Positions 57,931-64,000 of a stretch of 64,000 bases of DNA are shown in pieces (the first letter of the stretch is position 1; every line of letters starts with the position of its first letter). The translations under genes and the position numbers were made by a program. The stretch is from Penium margaritaceum. Its lineage: Eukaryota > Streptophyta > Zygnematophyceae > Desmidiales > Peniaceae. The stretch lies in the NCBI GenBank assembly GCA_023375785.1, contig SZWC01004697.1, forward strand, positions 91,746 through 155,745. The letters run 5' to 3'. The notes beneath the pieces are model-generated. The model was not told the origin of the DNA and made no database searches. It worked only from the letters and a program-made list of their open reading frames with translations.

Positions 57931-58194
57931 GTTGGGGCGTTTCTAGGTTCAAACGGCATGGCCGTGAACTTGAAGTGCTCGTATCTCTTGCAAAATTCTG
58001 TCTTCTTGAGGTCCTTATCAAATATGCTAATCTGATGATAGCCCATGCGTAGGTCGATTTTGCTAAAAAAAATGGACCTTACGAAGTTGATCAAAAGATT
58101 CATCTTCTCGCGGGAGGGGGTCACGGTTCTCGATGGTGATGCCGTTCAATGCTGGGTAGTCCACGCACATCCACGACTGCATTGTTTTCCTTTT

Positions 58195-58370
58195 GACGAA
58201 AAGTACTGGTGCTACGTAGGGTGACATGGAGGGTTGGATGAACCCCTCCCCAAGCATCTCGTCTAGCTGCTTGCTGAGTTCGGCCAGATCGTGACCGGTC
58301 ATCTGATTGGTCCCTTTTGCCGTCATTCTACTGCCCGGTTTTAGGTCAACCTGATGGTCGATGTTGTGTT
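58195..58370. repeat. Assembly-type duplicate (partner 58372-58547)
   Basis: 176 bases ending at the N at 58371 are repeated immediately after it (offset 177), inside the G3 RT. The RT entry motif therefore appears twice in the sequence but only once in reality if the copies are contig overlap. Confidence 0.9.
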
Positions 58371-60089
58371 NGACGAAAAGTACTGGTGCTACGTAGGGTG
58401 ACATGGAGGGTTGGATGAACCCCTCCCCAAGCATCTCGTCTAGCTGCTTGCTGAGTTCGGCCAGATCGTGACCGGTCATCTGATTGGTCCCTTTTGCCGT
58501 CATTCTACTGCCCGGTTTTAGGTCAACCTGATGGTCGATGTTGTGTTGTGGTGGTAACACTCAAGGTAGTTCGTTTGGAAAACCGCATTCGAACTCTTTG
58601 ACGAGCTCCGCAAACCCTTACGGTACGGGTGCAAACTTCTCGGGTGTCGAGGTTGTCGGTGTTGCTTTGATAGCTGTAATTTCTTCTGCTTCCCCTGCTT
58701 CCACGTGCACTAGCCACGCTTGAGCTCCATGTTTCGGGTATGGCATGGCCATTTCTATAGGTATCAGTTAGCGTTCCATGGCTATCGCAACTTCCTTCAC
58801 CGCTTCCCGTGACCGATGTAGCGTCGTGAGTTGCTCGACGAGAGGCAAGTGTCGCTTTCTGCCATTAATGCTGACGTAAACTGCTTCGCTGCTCTAGTTG
58901 ATATGGATTGTGCCGGTATAGGAAGTATTGCCCGAGGATGATTTTGTGGCCGCTCGTTAGGCAACCCCTCCAAACCGTTGTGTTGTGTACATGTCTCGTT
59001 TGTAGCTGGAGTGGTTCGCAAAGTCGGCAGATCTACAGTGGTATATCGACGACTTTTCCTTTAAAGAACTCCCATTCTGGTCTGCTCACGAGCTCCTGAA
59101 CCATGTCATTCCTGACGAAAATATTAGAAGTTGCCCCATCTCCCTGTACCGGTACCATTAAATGACTTTTACGACCCCTCGGTTATACTCATTGTAGCAT
59201 CGCCAGTCGGTCTTCCTTGTACCCCTCATCGAACTTTACACCCTTGTCTTCGGTGATGTGAGCTGCTTAGATGGGCGATCGGTCGGTGCAGATTTTTTCG
59301 ATTGGATCAGAGCTTCGTCGTCTACTCCTGCCATTTGTCGTTTCTCGACTCCTTACTTTTCCTCCCTGACTTCTTACTACAGTCGCTCTCGATAGTCACA
59401 CAATATATAACATAGCTTTTTACAGGTGCACCAGAGCCGTCGATAACGCTAATCGATGGCGTCAATATCCATCAGAAACAAGGTTTCCGCCAGCTGCGAC
59501 TTTCCTCTGCCATGAAAAGGGTTGTGGTTTTGGGACCACTAGTCGTTGGATTCCTCCATTCGACTTTTGTAGTCCGTGCTATCGATGCGGTCAGCACTGC
59601 CATCATTTACGAGAGGTCGTCCCGGATGCTGAAGTTGGCGATTTCTCATCGAATATCCCGCTTTAAGCCGTCATTGTACTGAAAACACAGATCGTTCAGG
59701 ATGAGATCACTGTCGGTGATGATTTCGCATAAACTCCAGGTGTACTCTACTATGGTGGATTGTTGATGCAGATGTTGGAGTCTGAACCATAGTTTTGATT
59801 CCTCGTTCAGCTTCTCGAAGCGAGCAAGTGTAGTGTGCGCGGAGTCACTCCGCGTTTCTGGTGGCGTGAGAGGGTCGTGTCACATCGGATTGATCCACTC
59901 AAGAGGTAGTACGCCTATGGTCGACGACAAGAGAGCGGTCATGAGAGTCGTCGATATAGCTCTGCCGATATCCTGCTACCGTTGGATGATCTTTAGATTT
60001 TATTGGAGTGAGGCGATAACTGCGCTGGATTTCGGCTTCGGCACGGTGCAGTCGGCTGCACTTTTGGAGGAGTCCACGTGAAGTTATGG

Positions 60090-61015
60090 ATTTTACTGTG
60101 ATTCATCGAGAATGTTCCTATGGGGAATTTTCCACTGTACAGACTAGAATATTCCTGGATTTTTAGTCCTCGCGGGCATGTTCAAGTCCTGGACGTGTAC
60201 AAATGGGTTGGTGTGACCAAGAAAGGTGGGACTACCTTGGTCAACTCACTGGAGTGATTTCCAAGGTTCGACAACTTGGCAACTACCTCGAACGATGTAA
60301 TCTTGGAGAGTACGAAGCGTACGAAGCTTGCGTGAGCCATTGTGTAGACATCAACATAGGCGTCTAGCTCACATACGACCTCGTGGAGGATTTACTACAT
60401 CATCATTGTCACTTCAAATGTTGGACGACACAGTACTGCATCAACGATTGGGACCGCCGGGATCGTCACCTTCAGTGAAGCGACCTGGACCGCCAGGACT
60501 GCTAACAACCAGAGTAGCAGTATAAAAGGGAGTAGCAGTTGTGGCTCCAACAACCAATTCCAATCTCTCCAACTCCATTGTATCAGCATCAACTATTCTG
60601 CACGTCTGCGAGCCACTTTGTCTATGTACCAGACTCAGGCCCTGGTGCTGCTAGAGTTTCCTGGAGGTTCCCTCTGACGACCCACTGACTTTGGCGCGAA
60701 AGTGTGCCAGCGTGGAGAGGAGGTTTCCTGACATCTGAAAGCCTATCGACCCAGAAGACGGTCGACACGCCAAGACTCTTGTTGAAAGGCTTGACGTTTA
60801 GCAAGACGCTGCGCCTAGTTTAGGCCAGGCTCTGTCAGGTTTCTCTCGCTGAGATGTTCATAGGCTGTTACTTAGTGTTGCTGTACGTTGTATTCTTGCA
60901 ATACAATCAGAGCTTCCGCATTTAATTCTCAGCAGTTGTACAAGCATTTCTTGGCACACCAAAGGTCCTGGAACGATAGTAAGGCCAACCAAGCCTTTGC
61001 TCTGGTCGTGCGAAA
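60090..61015 (+). mobile_element. Insert in G3 gag, possible solo LTR
   Basis: G3 gag similarity to G1/G2 stops near 61020 and resumes near 60085, leaving about 930 bp of unrelated DNA. The insert has a TATA box (TATAAAAG at 60521-60528) on the plus strand, opposite to G3, with a plausible transcript start region after it. It has no coding motif. Its edges (TGTGATTCATCG near 60097, ACTAACA near 61022) have the TG...CA form of an LTR, though I could not find a matching target duplication. Solo LTR is the best guess; a TRIM-like element is the alternative. Confidence 0.45.
60521..60528 (+). promoter_or_regulatory. TATA box in the insert
   Basis: TATAAAAG, in a GC-richer context and followed by a pyrimidine-rich stretch (CCAATCTCTCCAACTCC near 60560), which resembles an LTR or plant core promoter. 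Confidence 0.45.
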
Positions 61016-61729
61016 TACTAACAGATTAGACCACCAACTCAAAGTCTTGCCTCACAAAAGCGAGTCAGCAAGGTCAATCTTCATTTTGTTTTTCGTTGAC
61101 CATTGCAACGGTGAAGTACACCTCCAAACTCATCAGCCACACCCTGATCTTCGGCCCCTTGGAGTTTTGCGAGGTTGAACGACTCACGGATTGCCGGTTG
61201 ACTCTGGGGTTCACTCGAGAGTTGCAGATTTTCTCGATGAGCACTACTCCGTGCGCATAAGAAACTTGAAGCTCCTCCATCGTCGCGTTGAGTTGTTGGA
61301 GCACATGGGTGTCGAGGCTTTCAAGTCACGACAAACTATGGTACATGTCTTCGTTGATTCGTGCTTCTCGGCCTGTGCCTCCCATCATGTAAGGTGTTGT
61401 CATAGCGGGTTGCGGCGGGGGCGCATGGTTTGCCGAGCCTGAGGGGTCCGTTACCGGATCGGCCGTGGGGTTCGTTTTTGCTGCACCATTCGCTGCAAAG
61501 GTTGTTGCTGCCGCCTGGTTTGCCTGAAGGGCGTCATTGTTCGTGTGCTACACAACCACCATCACCGAATTTCGGGTCGGGGAATGCTACTCGTCGTCGG
61601 ATGCACTCGCTCTGTTCACCGTTATCGTCGCAAGGTTTACAATCTTATGAACGGTGGAGATGCGCTAATAACTTCTGCGAGGTTGTCGCTAGGCAGTTAA
61701 CGCGTCGGTTGCCCCTCCAGCGTCGCTGC

Positions 61730-61741
61730 GCTCCAATACCA
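61730..61741 (-). other. G3 primer-binding site
   Basis: The minus strand reads TGGTATTGGAGC, 10 of 12 to TGGTATCAGAGC, two bases from the LTR end. Confidence 0.75.
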
Positions 61742-61743
61742 AG

Positions 61744-62284
61744 TGTTACGTCGAGCGGAACGTAGGTGGATGAGGTGCGGGGCAAAAGAATATTTCGGGT
61801 TTTTGGGAAAATTGACTATTTGTATCGAGCAGTAATTGCACTTCCATGGCAAGTGTCGAGTACGTCGAGCACATTCATTAATGTTGAGAATAGGAATGAG
61901 GCATAAGTCGGGTCATCGGCGTTCAAGCCGAGCGACGCATGAGAGGCCGCGTCGTGAGTGGAGGATTTGAGAAGGTCCGCCAAGAAGTCGGGGGGCTATA
62001 ATACCTCGATGCTTCTTTACAGAAGTCGAGCGTCGTCAAGAAGTCGACCAAAACGATATCGAAACACCGATATGGTTCACGAAACTTCTCTTCGACCATT
62101 CCAAAGAGTGGTTGAAGTTGTTGGAAACTTCTAGAACGGGACATCGGAGGTCGGGGTAGTTGGCCAAAATGCCCTTGATTGAACGGCGGGAAATCCGGAA
62201 GTCGCCACGCGGTGGGCCATGTATGTAAGAACATAAATGCCCTCTTGCGAGTTTTAGAGACTCGTTCACGTAAGGGAAATAACA
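61744..62284 (-). repeat. G3 5' LTR
   Basis: 541 bp. On the minus strand it starts TGTTATTTCCCTTACGTGAA and ends CGTAACA. It is the best-preserved LTR of the family and a good reference for the decayed ones at 26, 32, 36, 50 kb (inverted) and 30, 38, 44-46 kb (direct). Confidence 0.85.
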
Positions 62285-63327
62285 CTGTGAGCCACCAATG
62301 TTGTGCTCGGTATAATACTGGGGATGATTGTCCAGTGCACAAAGAATGGGGGCGACCTGTTGACAGTCGTCAAATTGGGGGCAACCAGAAAGTTTGTCGA
62401 GCAGGAGTGGGGTTAACTTTGTAAGTCCGCGCCCTATGTTGGCCCAACCACTTGGGACGCCGCGACTCGGCAAGTGCTTGGGTGCTTAGAACCTGGTCCG
62501 GCCATGCACGCAACGCAGCAACATTGCAGCCGAAGGCCGAGCGCAGGAGTCGACGGTGGGGGTACAAGAAGGAATAGGAATGTCCGCGGGTAATCCGGTG
62601 AAGTGTAGGCACCCAGCAGATCTGCTGCCGCAGCAAGCGCCAACGTTCGGCAAGGAGCAGCAGCCAAGCGTTCCAGGCTCGAAACCTGCGGCGGTCGGCC
62701 AGACACGTCATCAGAAGACGTCATGGTGCATCGTCCTCGAGGTATACGAAGTTGAAACGCCGGAGATTCTCCACATGTGGCGGACTCTAGGCTGGATGGG
62801 AGGCGTGAGTGTGGACGGCACATGTGCCATTTTATCATGCATCCCACAGCGGCTCATGAAACCGACGAGGTTTGACATACCATGCATACGATCTGGGGGC
62901 TAGGGCTGGGCCGAATCACATCGATTACGTCTGCATGGCATGATCTGTCTGATAAGTGACGTCATATGGAGACGTGCATGCGGTGCTTTCATCGCGACCC
63001 GCATGCCTATCCAGCAGCGAGGCCCATGCGTGAGGCGCAAATGGCTTCACCCCAGCAAGCCGCCGTCTCGCCAGCACCTGCTCTGCTGCTGCAGCGCGGA
63101 GGAGGCTTGCTGCTTCGCCGGCAACTCTGGCCGCCGAACGTCAGCAGCCAATCAGCAGAGGGGCGACCACATTGTGGGGTCCCACTTGCTTGCAGATGGG
63201 GGTCAGTGGCAGTTTAAATGATAAATTAACAAATCCAATAAGAGACGGTCAAGATTGCAAACCAAGGCGACCAGGATTTCTTGCCGCCAAGGCAAGTTAT
63301 TTGTACCCCCGTCAGGCTGCTCCATTT
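62285..63327. other. GC-rich flank, no gene supported
   Basis: GC-rich, CpG-rich DNA. Open frames on both strands (for example minus 62434-62847, 137 codons; plus 62556-62903, 115 codons) are expected at this composition and show no family motif. TGACGTCA-like TGACGTCAT at 62957-62965 and CCAATCAGCAG near 63138 could be promoter elements. This is compatible with a host promoter or with the upstream part of a GC-rich LTR. Confidence 0.35.
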
Positions 63328-63367
63328 TGGGGGTGCGAATCGATGCCAGCATCGATTCTCACCCCCA
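63328..63367. repeat. Long hairpin (17-bp stem, 6-nt loop)
   Basis: TGGGGGTGCGAATCGAT (63328-63344) pairs with ATCGATTCTCACCCCCA (63351-63367) with one mismatch; loop GCCAGC. It is a stable DNA/RNA hairpin. A 12-bp perfect palindrome TGAAATATTTCA follows at 63534-63545. Confidence 0.8.
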
Positions 63368-63438
63368 TCAAGGTTGACCCTGGGTCGGTCCTGGGTCCAC
63401 GCGAAGGGGGTCGCTAGTGACAGAACGGCTTTAAGCGG

Positions 63439-63975
63439 GTGCGCTGCAAGCACCAAGAATCGAGCGGAAGAGGGCGAAGGCATATCCGCAATCGACGCAC
63501 GAGGCACCTGGCAAATCTTACCCGTCTTAAAATGAAATATTTCAGAATCCCCGTAAAAACGCCTTTGTACCCCCATCATGCGTGCATGTGGGACCCCACT
63601 CTGAGTTCCTCTGTCCGTGACACGACGCGCGCACCACTCGTCTTAGGGAGCAAGAAGGGAACTACTAGTACCCATTTTGGCGACAACTTCTCTGTGCTCG
63701 GCGACCGGTGCGGGTGGTCGTCCGCTCGGGGAAGACGGCAGGGGCGTGTTCGGAGCCGGAGTCGTTTTGAGAGTTCTGCTGGATGGCTTCGGTCTGAGCC
63801 GCCGGTCTTGTTCTCTTTTGGGCTTCCAGCTCGCCCTTTTGATCCTGCAATCGGAGACCTTCTGGTCTGCAGCGGTCGCAGCCGCAGTATCCGTAGCAGC
63901 GCCGGCAGCAGTGGCAGCAGTGGCAGCAGCAGCAGTAGAAGCAGCAGCAGCAGCAGCCGGCGCCCCAGAAGGTAG
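63439..63975 (+). other. Open frame with Ser/Arg-rich tail; unrecognised
   Basis: A 178-codon plus-strand open frame ending in a Ser-rich tract encoded by a CAG/AGC repeat. The shifted frame from about 63640 is also open to the window edge and reads the same repeat as poly-Ala. No domain is recognisable in either. TTTTGGCGACAAC near 63675 resembles a retroelement primer-binding site of the TGGCGCCAAC type. One reading is therefore an LTR ending near CTAGTACCCA (63674) followed by a gag leader. A host first exon or 5' UTR is equally possible. Confidence 0.2.
63888..63960. repeat. CAG/AGC-rich triplet tract
   Basis: Imperfect CAG repeats (GCAGCAGTGGCAGCAGTGGC, then AGCAGCAGCAGCAGC) near the right edge. 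Frame-dependent it encodes Ser or Ala runs. Confidence 0.85.
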
Positions 63976-64000
63976 CAGCAGGAATTTCTGCAGCAGCGGC

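Larger units (their letters stand above)
57931..62284 (-). mobile_element. G3: minus-strand gypsy, GC-rich, 5' part only
   Basis: Sense order right to left: 5' LTR 61744-62284, PBS 61730-61741, gag about 59600-61430 (interrupted by an insert at about 60.09-61.02 kb), protease region about 58780-59350, RT about 57935-58560 (GHDLAELSKQLDEMLGEGFI, KIDLRMGYHQISIFDKDLKK, FKFTAMPFEPRNAPTN). The rest of pol and the 3' LTR are missing, replaced by the G4 segment. It is the least AT-shifted and most CpG-rich member of the family here. It is nevertheless broken in a fair number of places. Confidence 0.85.

Noticed and set aside
62434-62903. Overlapping open frames on both strands as host genes
   Set aside because: GC-rich DNA yields long frames by chance; no motif or splice support.

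Overview
The window is repeat-dominated DNA from a large eukaryotic nuclear genome. Two Ty1/copia elements, a multi-copy Ty3/gypsy chromovirus family, a LINE, a DDE transposon and small inverted-repeat elements account for nearly everything recognisable. Where I can read the retroelement primer-binding sites they resemble the initiator Met-tRNA complement TGGTATCAGAGC, a habit common in plants, so a plant or streptophyte alga is the likeliest source. I cannot name the species. I see no convincing intact host gene, tRNA, rRNA, CRISPR array or bacterial-type operon.

Layout. 1-6.2 kb: a GC-rich LINE, present as two nearly identical blocks joined at an N, plus a third fragment at the left edge and weak exon-like blocks at 1.05-1.54 kb. 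6.2-8.5 kb: AT-rich, empty. 8.5-15.9 kb: decayed copia element (copia A, minus strand) with diverged LTRs. 16.7-18.9 kb: a cluster of consecutive stem-loops, repeated across N joins. 18.9-23.6 kb: AT-rich, with one very old gypsy remnant. 23.66-24.13 kb: a MITE with 24-bp inverted ends. 26-32 kb: old gypsy pieces in both orientations. 33.4-35.4 kb: a broken DDE_1 (pogo-like) transposase. 38.5-50.3 kb: two plus-strand gypsy chromoviruses (G1, G2) with an extra LTR between them. 50.3-62.3 kb: minus-strand gypsy sequence (G3, G4) interrupted by copia B (51.7-57.7 kb) and by another insert at about 60.1-61.0 kb. 62.3-64 kb: GC-rich DNA with a long hairpin and a CAG-rich open frame running off the edge.

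The nesting order is readable. Gypsy copies landed first, several in opposite orientations. Copia B then inserted into a gypsy reverse-transcriptase region, leaving a 5-bp target duplication with one mismatch. G3 is GC- and CpG-rich while its relatives are AT-shifted, so family members differ greatly in apparent decay. At least one LTR of this family recurs about ten times between 26 and 62 kb.

Caution on the assembly: there are eleven isolated Ns (151, 2820, 4297, 4883, 6324, 14782, 17181, 18180, 18706, 52239, 58371). At five of them (4297, 18180, 18706, 52239, 58371) the sequence ending at the N is repeated starting directly after it, and 4883 and 17181 mark places where one duplicate lacks sequence the other has. 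These look like unmerged contig ends or haplotype overlaps, so several apparent tandem duplications are probably not biological.
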